From contig CAKTFF010000023.1 of the NCBI GenBank assembly GCA_934553185.1, positions 1 through 13,997 on the forward strand: a DNA stretch of 13,997 bases, given 5' to 3'. A program made the position numbers and the translations under genes. This DNA is from an uncultured Devosia sp. Its GTDB lineage: Bacteria; Pseudomonadota; Alphaproteobacteria; Rhizobiales; Devosiaceae. Each line of letters begins with the position of its first letter. Position 1 is the stretch's first letter. This document shows positions 7,098 to 13,425 of this stretch, one piece after another. Under the pieces are notes generated by a model. That model had not been told where the DNA came from, searched no databases, and saw nothing but the letters and a program-made list of their open reading frames with translations.

Positions 7098-8330
7098 CTA
7101 CGGCAGTTCGGCTTCAAGGGCGGCGATGAGCTGGGTGATTTCTTCTGGGGTCGTGTAGTGGACGAAGGAGAGGCGGAGCACGCCGTGATTGGGGTCGATG
7201 CCGATCGCTTCGAGTAGGCGCCAGGCATAGAAGTGCCCGCCACTGGCCATGATGTTGTGGCGGGCAAGGCGGGCGGCGACGGCAGCGCCGGGTTCGGATA
7301 GGGCCAGGGCGATGGTGGGTGCGCGTTCAAGCGGATTGTCGGGCCCGATCAGACGGACATTGTTTTTGCCGCGCAGATAGTTGAGCAGGGGTGTAGCGAG
7401 GGCGATTTCCTGGCTGCGCATGGCGTGGTGGGCCCGGCGGAACGGGTTGGCGCCTTCGGCCTGGTCGCCGGCGAGGGTCGCGACGGTTTCAAGGTAATCG
7501 ACGATCCCGGACGCGGCAGCGATCTGGGCGTGGTCGGGGCCGGCCGGGGTGAGGCGGTAGCGCGGCTTGCTGTCGTTGAAGAAGTGGCCCTGGTTGGGGA
7601 GTGCCATGGCAAGGTCTGGCCGGACGGCCATGACACCCTGATGGGGGCCATACACCTTGTAGGCGGAAAAGAAATAGATGTCGGCGCCCAGTTCTGCGAG
7701 ATCAGGCAGGCCATGGGGAGCGTAGCTGACGCCGTCGATCACCGATACGGCGCCCACCGACTTGGCCCGGCTGGCGATCTCGCTGACAGGGTTGATCTCG
7801 CCGGCAATGTTGGAGCAGTGCGGCGCGGCGATCAGCTTAACCTTGCTGTCGAGGAGTTTGTCGAGATCGGCAAGGGAGAGGCGGCCGGTTTGCCCATCGA
7901 CGCGCCATTCGCGGATCTCGGCGCCCATGCGCTCGAGCTTGCGCCACGCGCCGCCATTGGCTTCGTGATCCTGGTTGGTGACGATCACGGCGTCGCCGGG
8001 CTGGAGGTATTCGGCGAAGGCCTTGCCCAGAATATAGGTGTTGGCCGAGGCCGAGGGGCCGAAATGGATCCAGTCAGCGCCGACATTGAGCGCTTGCGCC
8101 ATGCGCTCGTAGCTGAGGTTCATCGCCTCGCCGGCTGCCTGGGAAGCCGGATAGACGCCATAGGGCTGCAGCTTGGTGGCGCGATAATAATGATCGAGCT
8201 TGGTGAGCACCTGCTGGGCGGTGAAGGAACCCCCGGCGTTTTCGAAGAAGGCCTGGCCGGCGAGCGAGGGTTCGTTGAAGGCGGGGAAATTGGCGCGCAG
8301 GGCAGCGGGATCGAGAACGAGGGCGGTCAT
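7098..8330 (-). CDS. Class V aminotransferase, cysteine-desulfurase-like (VC1184-type) without the catalytic cysteine
   Basis: ATG 8330 gives 410 residues; a TTG at 8342 in frame is a less likely start. The fold-type I PLP site is clear: H122 in NQDHEANGGAW stacks on the cofactor, D199 in VIDGVSYAPHG holds the pyridine nitrogen, and K225 in FFSAYKVYGPHQG is the Schiff-base lysine. The N-terminal FFENAGGSFT and the C-terminal GGHFYAWRLL ... VLRLSFVHYTTPEE match the cysteine-desulfurase-like family that includes VC1184. True desulfurases carry a reactive Cys in the C-terminal loop; here that place reads GGHFYAW and the only Cys of the protein is C172, far from it. A role as lyase, aminotransferase or epimerase on a small amino substrate is more likely than sulfur transfer, but this is inference. 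Confidence 0.87.
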   Translation of the reverse strand: MTALVLDPAALRANFPAFNEPSLAGQAFFENAGGSFTAQQVLTKLDHYYRATKLQPYGVYPASQAAGEAMNLSYERMAQALNVGADWIHFGPSASANTYILGKAFAEYLQPGDAVIVTNQDHEANGGAWRKLERMGAEIREWRVDGQTGRLSLADLDKLLDSKVKLIAAPHCSNIAGEINPVSEIASRAKSVGAVSVIDGVSYAPHGLPDLAELGADIYFFSAYKVYGPHQGVMAVRPDLAMALPNQGHFFNDSKPRYRLTPAGPDHAQIAAASGIVDYLETVATLAGDQAEGANPFRRAHHAMRSQEIALATPLLNYLRGKNNVRLIGPDNPLERAPTIALALSEPGAAVAARLARHNIMASGGHFYAWRLLEAIGIDPNHGVLRLSFVHYTTPEEITQLIAALEAELP

Positions 8331-8378
8331 GGAGCGGTCCAAGCAGGGAGTTGCCCGATTGGTAGAGGATGGACAGCC

Positions 8379-8414
8379 AAAAGCAATCCCCGGCGGTGGT
8401 GAGCCGGGGATTGC
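8379..8414 (-). terminator. Intrinsic terminator of the LTXXQ gene
   Basis: A perfect 12-bp stem (GCAATCCCCGGC at 8383-8394 with its complement at 8403-8414, 8-nt loop) is followed on the minus strand by TTTTGG. It lies 23 nt after the stop at 8438 and ahead of the start of the PLP enzyme gene at 8330. Confidence 0.82.
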
Positions 8415-8437
8415 GCGACGATCTGCGGTGGGACGGG

Positions 8438-9055
8438 TTAGTTGTTGGCGTCCGGGGCGTCGGGGGCGGGAGCGCCGGGGCGTTGGTCATCCATTGGGTA
8501 GTGGCCGCCGTGACCGGGGCCGAAGCCCCTACCGCCTCGCTCAGGACGCTGCGGGGTCATTGCGGTCTTTTGCTCGTCGGAAAGAGAGTCGAAGAAGGCG
8601 GTCGCTGAAGGCTGAACAGCCTTGAGGGCGTCGAGGCGGGCGGTCTGGAGCGCGATGGCATTGGTGAGGCGCTCGGACATGTCCGCGACTGCTGCCGTTT
8701 CGCCCTCTACGGGAGCAACGGGGCGGAGGTCGGCAGTTGCTGACTCGAACTGGGTCGCGGCCGCGAGGGCGTCGGCCTTGAAGGCATCAAACAGCGGCTG
8801 CTGTTCAGCGGTGAGGTCGAGGCCATAGCTGAGGCGAACGAGGGCGATCTCGACGGCTTCGGCACCGCGCTCGAAGCCCAGGAGGTCGCCGCCACCTGGA
8901 GGGCCACCACGGCCAGGGCGGACGTTATCGTTCACCATCTGAGACTGCTGGGCGGTCGGGGTCGTCGTGGTTTGTGCCTGGCTTGGTGCGATGGCGGCAA
9001 GGCCGAGCGTCGTGGTCATCAGGGCCAGGATGGCGGTGGAGGCAAGGGTTTTCAT
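8438..9055 (-). CDS. Periplasmic LTXXQ-motif (Spy/CpxP-like) protein
   Basis: ATG 9055 (205 residues) has AGAGGA about 9 nt upstream and opens a signal peptide with a PSQA cleavage site near residue 26; the open stretch to 9178 is leader. After a Gly/Pro-rich segment (about 47-58) come helical repeats with LDLTAEQ (79-85) and SLSDEQ (157-162), the pattern of the LTXXQ family that includes the chaperones Spy and CpxP. A charged Gly/His/Pro-rich tail covers about 172-205 (ERGGRGFGPGHGGH). The family acts in the periplasm in envelope stress, metal or refolding responses; the role of this member is inferred from family only. It has its own terminator and lies downstream of another terminated leftward gene. 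Confidence 0.83.
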   Translation of the reverse strand: MKTLASTAILALMTTTLGLAAIAPSQAQTTTTPTAQQSQMVNDNVRPGRGGPPGGGDLLGFERGAEAVEIALVRLSYGLDLTAEQQPLFDAFKADALAAATQFESATADLRPVAPVEGETAAVADMSERLTNAIALQTARLDALKAVQPSATAFFDSLSDEQKTAMTPQRPERGGRGFGPGHGGHYPMDDQRPGAPAPDAPDANN

Positions 9056-9192
9056 CGTGAGTGTCCTCTGGGTGGGTGCCGGGTGATCCGGCGAAATCCA
9101 AACTAGAGGGCGCCTCGTGGCGACGACCTTGCGGGCAGGTGAAGAGTTGGAGAGGTTGGTAAGGCTGGCTGACCGCATTCATGCGCGCAAAG

Positions 9193-9216
9193 AAAAAGGC
9201 CGGCGCTAGGCCGGCC
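9193..9216 (-). terminator. Intrinsic terminator of the small membrane protein gene
   Basis: GGCCGGC at 9198-9204 pairs with GCCGGCC at 9210-9216 around a 5-nt loop, and the minus strand continues with TTTTTCTTTG. It lies 27 nt after the stop at 9243 and insulates the LTXXQ gene, which starts at 9055. Confidence 0.8.
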
Positions 9217-9242
9217 CAGAATAATAAACAGAAGGGAGGAGG

Positions 9243-9542
9243 TCAGTCCTCGCGCTGGTTGGCGGTCCAGTGGCGCTCGGAACGCTGGCGGGCAGGAGCG
9301 CCCTCGGGAATGTTGCCGCGCATGGCAAAACGCGCGACTTCCCACAGCACGGCAAGAACAAGGAGGGTCAGCGGAACCATGAAAACCGCGATCTGGGTAT
9401 CGGGCTGGCTCGCCAGACTTGCAGCGGTTGCCGGTGTGACGCCGGACAGAAGAACCGATCCTGCTCCAAGGCCCAACACGGCCATGGAGAGAAGGGCATA
9501 GAGAGTGAAACTTTTCCGCTTGGTGGACGTAGATTTGTGCAT
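9243..9542 (-). CDS. Small two-helix membrane protein of unknown function
   Basis: A 99-residue protein that I do not recognise. A basic start (MHKSTSTKRK) is followed by a membrane segment at about 12-33 (LYALLSMAVLGLGAGSVLL), an Ala/Thr-rich stretch that could be in the periplasm, a second membrane segment at about 51-70 (IAVFMVPLTLLVLAVLWEVA), and a charged cytoplasmic tail ending QRED. The codon use is like that of the neighbours, and a strong terminator follows, which supports a real gene. It diverges from the DUF4864 gene across about 124 nt. No motif points to a function. Confidence 0.7.
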   Translation of the reverse strand: MHKSTSTKRKSFTLYALLSMAVLGLGAGSVLLSGVTPATAASLASQPDTQIAVFMVPLTLLVLAVLWEVARFAMRGNIPEGAPARQRSERHWTANQRED

Positions 9543-9666
9543 GGGATCGACGTCGGCCCTTGTTTTTGCAGTGGGGCGATCAAGCCATCGGAATGCGGTT
9601 CGAGTTTGAGCCGATCATGGTGACGCACGGGCCATTTCGTGGCGGGATTGTGGCGGAGGTGGTCTG

Positions 9667-10083
9667 ATGCGCGTCTGGTTAACGATGATGATGATGGTTT
9701 TGGCGTCTTTCACGCCAGTTTGGGCGCAGGAAGATGCGCCTTGGCAGGCCAGCGTTACGGGCCAGATCGAAGCGTTTCGCGAGGGTGATGGAGCGGCGGC
9801 TCTCGGGTTTGCCGGTGAGGGATTCCAGGCACAGTTCGAGGGACAGCCCGAAGCGTTCAATGCGGCAATCGCGGCATCAGGCTATGCGGCAATCGTTCAA
9901 TCGCGCTCGCACAGCTTTGGTAGCTTCAACAAACTGAGCGACACATCGGTGTTGCAGGTTGTGGAGTTTGTCGGGCCGGACGGAAACTATTACGAGGCCG
10001 TATATCAGCTTGCCGATGAGCCCGAGGAAGGCTGGCGGGTCCAAGGCGTGGTTCTGCGCAAGGCGGCTGGCCTCAGCGTCTAA
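9667..10083 (+). CDS. DUF4864-family exported protein
   Basis: A 138-residue protein with a signal peptide containing an unusual run of four methionines (MRVWLTMMMMVLASF, cleavage after VWA near residue 20) and GGAGGTGG just upstream of the ATG. The mature part has the DUF4864 pattern: a helix with TGQIEAFREGDGAAALGFA, then a small alpha+beta domain ending VQGVVLRK, reminiscent of NTF2-like folds. The function is unknown. The ATG overlaps the TGA of a possible 24-codon reading frame (9593-9667). The aminotransferase follows 57 nt downstream on the same strand with no convincing terminator between, so they may share a transcript. Confidence 0.82.
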   Translation: MRVWLTMMMMVLASFTPVWAQEDAPWQASVTGQIEAFREGDGAAALGFAGEGFQAQFEGQPEAFNAAIAASGYAAIVQSRSHSFGSFNKLSDTSVLQVVEFVGPDGNYYEAVYQLADEPEEGWRVQGVVLRKAAGLSV

Positions 10084-10119
10084 GGCTGGCTTGCCGCTTT
10101 CGCAGCAAGCTCCTATTGA

Positions 10120-11346
<1,227 letters not shown>

Positions 11347-11383
11347 CGGGAGAGCGCGGCCAACATTGCCCTGGCAGGTGGGC

Positions 11384-11415
11384 AAAAAAAGAGGCTCCAA
11401 CCGAAGTTGGAGCCT
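11384..11415 (-). terminator. Terminator of sRNA A
   Basis: A perfect 10-bp stem (11392-11401 with 11406-11415) closes a UUCG tetraloop in the minus-strand RNA and is followed by a run of seven U. The strand is fixed by the U-tract: on the plus strand no T run follows, so it does not serve the converging aminotransferase gene. Confidence 0.9.
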
Positions 11416-11579
11416 GATGATAGGGCCGAAGCCAAATCGTAAGTAATGGCCCGGCGCAAGGGAGGAGGATATGCGCCAGACCAGTGGACCCAGGCCGAGG
11501 GAGGAGGATACGGCCTTGATCCGGTGTCGCAAGAAGCGGGTCCGAGGGAGGAGGATACGGAGCGGCTTCACCAGCGACA
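11384..11579 (-). ncRNA. sRNA A: three CCUCCUCCC hairpins plus terminator (cuckoo/CcsR/alpha-r14-like)
   Basis: Read leftward, a predicted RNA of about 195 nt. Three hairpins carry an identical 13-nt loop reading UAUCCUCCUCCCU: stems CGGA/TCCG (loop 11545-11557), CGGCCT/AGGCCG (loop 11498-11510) and TGCGCC/GGCGCA (loop 11459-11471). A further GGGCC/GGCCC stem may form at 11423-11452, then a terminator. The loops complement the Shine-Dalgarno sequence, like the 3' end of 16S rRNA. RNAs with CCUCCUCCC loops are known in alphaproteobacteria as CcsR in Rhodobacter, alpha-r14 in Sinorhizobium and the cuckoo RNA family, and are linked to stress responses. The ends are estimated from the promoter and the U-tract. 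No DUF1127 gene, a frequent partner of CcsR, lies here. Confidence 0.85.
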
Positions 11580-11585
11580 AAGCCA

Positions 11586-11614
11586 ATATAGATTTTGACC
11601 GTCTGGTCCACAAT
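11586..11614 (-). promoter_or_regulatory. Promoter of sRNA A
   Basis: On the minus strand ATTGTG is followed by exactly 17 bp and CTATAT. The same geometry occurs before sRNA B and C. The TTG core and C-A/T-rich -10 fit a housekeeping or an RpoH-type (heat-shock sigma) promoter of alphaproteobacteria; the sigma factor is inference. The transcript should begin near 11579, in TTTGTCGCTG, which is identical in A and B. Confidence 0.6.
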
Positions 11615-11621
11615 GCATAGG

Positions 11622-11639
11622 TCAACAACGCTGCCATGC
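11622..11639 (-). promoter_or_regulatory. Conserved block upstream of the sRNA A promoter
   Basis: This 18-nt block matches 16 of 18 positions of the block at 12141-12158 and lies at the same distance (7 nt) from the -35 element in both. It may be an activator site or a leftover of the duplication that made A and B. Confidence 0.4.
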
Positions 11640-11741
11640 ATTTGGTGCAGCGACAATCTGTCGTTTGATCGTCGCCAAGCGTGATCCGGTGTTGGCTGCT
11701 CACGCCGTTTTGCGCCCTAGCTCGCAAGCTCCAAGGGAGAG

Positions 11742-11840
11742 ATTAGAGCATACAGCCAATCACTTGTTCTGACCGAAGGCTATTCGGATTGGGAGATCGC
11801 GACGTTGACGGGGGCCGGGCGCGCCTTCAGGCCTCAGTGA
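11742..11840 (+). pseudogene. Remnant of the 5' end of a DJ-1/PfpI-family gene
   Basis: Reading from ATT at 11742 gives 32 codons to a TGA at 11838-11840, including SLVLTEGYSDWEIATLTGAG. This looks like the first strand and helix of DJ-1/PfpI (type 1 glutamine-amidotransferase-like) proteins, in which a hydrophobic strand leads into a D/E-G-Y/F-x-D-W-E motif. An AAGGGAGAG precedes the ATT at ribosome-binding distance, as if an ATG had become ATT. The rest of the domain, including the nucleophile cysteine, is absent. The remnant lies between sRNA A and sRNA B on the opposite strand. The family call rests on about 20 residues. Confidence 0.45.
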
Positions 11841-11931
11841 CAAGGGAGCAAAACAGCCGCGGGACATGGTGGCCGAGGAGCATCACCGCTCAGCGGTGTG
11901 ACCGGTAAAATCGATTCTTGCGATGCTGAAG

Positions 11932-11959
11932 AAAAAAGGCCCAGTCCGAAGACTGGGCC
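11932..11959 (-). terminator. Terminator of sRNA B
   Basis: A 9-bp stem (11938-11946 with 11951-11959) closes a UUCG tetraloop in the minus-strand RNA, followed by six U. Loop and layout equal those of the sRNA A terminator while the stem sequence is different. Confidence 0.9.
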
Positions 11960-12098
11960 CGAAAAGTGGGGCAGAGAGCAAGGGAGGAGGATATGCGCCC
12001 TGCCGTTGAACCTGGATCGAGGGAGGAGGATACGATCCCGGTTCGGTGTCACGATACGGGGTCCGTGGGAGGAGGATACGGAGCGCGTCTCAGCGACA
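11932..12098 (-). ncRNA. sRNA B: paralog of sRNA A with three CCUCCUCCC hairpins plus terminator
   Basis: A predicted leftward RNA of about 165 nt. Motif copies begin at 12067, 12021 and 11982, with spacings of 46 and 39 nt against 47 and 39 in sRNA A. The stems are CGGA/TCCG (loop 12066-12078), CGATCC/GGATCG (loop 12020-12032) and a short GCA/TGC closed further out by GGCAG/CTGCC (loop 11981-11993). The second stem differs from that of sRNA A by paired changes, so the hairpin is conserved while its sequence is not. The loops again read AUCCUCCUCCC. The family and likely role are as for sRNA A: anti-Shine-Dalgarno loops that could bind ribosome-binding sites of target mRNAs, or proteins. Confidence 0.85.
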
Positions 12099-12104
12099 AA
12101 CCGA

Positions 12105-12133
12105 ATATGGACCGTGTTGACGTATAGGACAAG
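12105..12133 (-). promoter_or_regulatory. Promoter of sRNA B
   Basis: On the minus strand CTTGTC, exactly 17 bp, then CCATAT. CTTG with a CCATAT-like -10 is close to the RpoH promoter pattern described for rhizobia, which would fit stress induction; this is inference from pattern only. Confidence 0.62.
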
Positions 12134-12140
12134 CACAGGG

Positions 12141-12158
12141 CCAACAACGCAGCCATGC
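12141..12158 (-). promoter_or_regulatory. Conserved block upstream of the sRNA B promoter
   Basis: It matches the block at 11622-11639 in 16 of 18 positions, at the same 7-nt distance from the -35 element. sRNA C has no close copy. Confidence 0.4.
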
Positions 12159-12177
12159 GTCACAAGCAGGGCACAAG

Positions 12178-12217
12178 AAAAAAATGTGGCCCCGCTCGAG
12201 GGGAGAGCGGAGCCACA
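12178..12217 (-). terminator. Terminator of sRNA C
   Basis: TGTGGC and CCGCTC (12185-12190, 12192-12197) pair with GAGCGG and GCCACA (12205-12210, 12212-12217) around one C/A mismatch; seven U follow on the minus strand. Confidence 0.87.
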
Positions 12218-12292
12218 AAGTTGCGGGAACAGGTTCCCGCAAGGAGGGAACGCAGCAAACGCAAGGGAGGAGGAGAAGCGTTCGCTGTGCTG
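12178..12292 (-). ncRNA. sRNA C: divergent single-hairpin member of the CCUCCUCCC sRNA group
   Basis: A predicted leftward RNA of about 115 nt. One hairpin (AACGC/GCGTT at 12258-12262 and 12278-12282, extended by CAGC/GCTG) carries UUCUCCUCCUCCCUU in its 15-nt loop. A single-stranded CCCUCCUU follows, itself a match to the 16S anti-Shine-Dalgarno sequence. Then come a perfect 10-bp hairpin with arms at 12221-12230 and 12233-12242 and the terminator. Only the motif and the promoter geometry are shared with A and B; the loop lacks the flanking UA and the stems differ. It could be a distinct subtype with other targets. Confidence 0.72.
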
Positions 12293-12298
12293 GAGGCG

Positions 12299-12327
12299 AT
12301 ATAGAGGGAGAGCATATGCTCAACAAT
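12299..12327 (-). promoter_or_regulatory. Promoter of sRNA C
   Basis: On the minus strand ATTGTT, exactly 17 bp, then CTATAT, nearly the same hexamers as for sRNA A. The spacer holds the palindrome AGCATATGCT, a possible operator. The transcript should begin near 12292. Confidence 0.55.
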
Positions 12328-12498
12328 TGGGCGGGGTGCATGCAAGCTATGCAGTTCCCGCATGGTGTTCTGCGCGAAGCTGATGAGACGACACGTTGCG
12401 GCGGGTCATCGTATTGGTCGACCTACTGACCCGGCGCAAGCCTCGAGGCAAGACCGCGCGATTGAGGAGGTCGATTGCCCAAGCCGAACCGCGTAGGG

Positions 12499-13392
12499 CT
12501 AGAAGCTCCACTCGCGCGCCTTGCCGACCAGGAAGTCCCGGAAGACGCCGACACGCTTGGAGTTCTTGAGGGCCGGAGGATAAACAAAGTAAGCCTCGTA
12601 GGCGGGCAGTTCGATTTCGGGCATGACCTGGACCAAGCCATCCTCGCTCTCGGTCACATAGTCGGGCAGCATGGCGATACCGGTGCCGGCACGGCAGGCC
12701 TGCATCATGCCATTGATGGCATTGACCTTGAGAGCGGCGCGGCGTGGGCTTGAGTCGGCGCGGCCCATGCGCTCGAGATAGTTGATGTCGCCCAAATAGG
12801 ACGGGACGGGTTCGCCGAAGCTGATGATGCGATGGTCATCGAGCTGTTCGGCGCTGGTGGGCATGCCGTATTCGTCGATATAACGATTAGCGGCGTAGAA
12901 ATGGTTGTGAACCGTGAATAGCTTGCGCTGGATCATCTCGCTTTGATTGGGGCGATGGAGACGGATGGCCACATCGGCCTCGCGCATGGCGAGATCGAGC
13001 TCGGCGTCGTTGAGGCGGATCTCGAGCTGGATCAGCGGATAGAGCTTGAGAAATTCATCGAGACGCGACGATAGCCAGGTGGAGCCGATACCCACGGTGG
13101 TGGTGACGATCAGGGGGCCGGTGGGGACGTCCTGGGACTCGGACATCTGGGTTTCCACCTGCTGGAGTTCCCAATGCATGCGGTGTGCCGTGCGGAACAG
13201 CTGTTCGCCCACTTCGGTGAGCACCAGGCCGCGCGCATGGCGAATAAAGAGCTTGAGGCCAAGGTCGTCCTCTAGCGCCGAAATCTGGCGCGACACGGCG
13301 GACTGGCTCATGCCGAGCTTTTCGGCGGCATGGGTGAAACTGCCCGACTCGGCGGCGGTGTGGAAAATCCGGAGCTTGTCCCAGTCGAGCAT
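12499..13392 (-). CDS. lsrB: LysR-family transcriptional regulator, LsrB-like
   Basis: A 297-residue LysR regulator. The winged helix-turn-helix is at about 5-64 (FHTAAESGSFTHAAEKLGMSQSAVSRQISALE is the core, given here as the region 10-41), and the two-lobed effector domain at about 92-290. Its place 33 nt after trxB matches rhizobial lsrB, a redox-responsive regulator of surface polysaccharides and oxidative stress genes. Rhizobial LsrB is reported to sense peroxide with several cysteines; this protein has a single cysteine, C233 in MMQACRAGTG. The ribosome binding site is weak, which fits translation from the trxB mRNA. The symbol is given for position and family resemblance, not from an alignment. 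Confidence 0.82.
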   Translation of the reverse strand: MLDWDKLRIFHTAAESGSFTHAAEKLGMSQSAVSRQISALEDDLGLKLFIRHARGLVLTEVGEQLFRTAHRMHWELQQVETQMSESQDVPTGPLIVTTTVGIGSTWLSSRLDEFLKLYPLIQLEIRLNDAELDLAMREADVAIRLHRPNQSEMIQRKLFTVHNHFYAANRYIDEYGMPTSAEQLDDHRIISFGEPVPSYLGDINYLERMGRADSSPRRAALKVNAINGMMQACRAGTGIAMLPDYVTESEDGLVQVMPEIELPAYEAYFVYPPALKNSKRVGVFRDFLVGKAREWSF

Positions 13393-13425
13393 TTCTTGTG
13401 ACGCCTTTGGTTGGGTAGTGAGGTG

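Noticed and set aside
10089..10110. Hairpin after the DUF4864 gene as a terminator
   Set aside because: GCTTGC/GCAAGC can pair, but the stem is 6 bp with a 10-nt loop and no T-run follows on the plus strand.
11366..11385. TTGCCC/GGGCAA hairpin as a terminator of the aminotransferase gene
   Set aside because: No T-run follows on the plus strand; the A-run there is the U-tract of the opposite sRNA A terminator.
11460..12078. Repeated GGGAGGAGGATA units as a CRISPR array
   Set aside because: The units are 12-13 nt inside hairpin loops, the spacings are 39 and 46-47 nt in two separate groups, the stems differ, and there is no cas gene.
12447..12479. Hairpin GGCAAGACC...GGTCGATTGCC after the LysR gene as terminator or fourth sRNA
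   Set aside because: It pairs well and its loop holds TTGAGGA, but no U-tract follows on the minus strand, no promoter of the shared type precedes it, and the GGGAGGAGG motif is incomplete.
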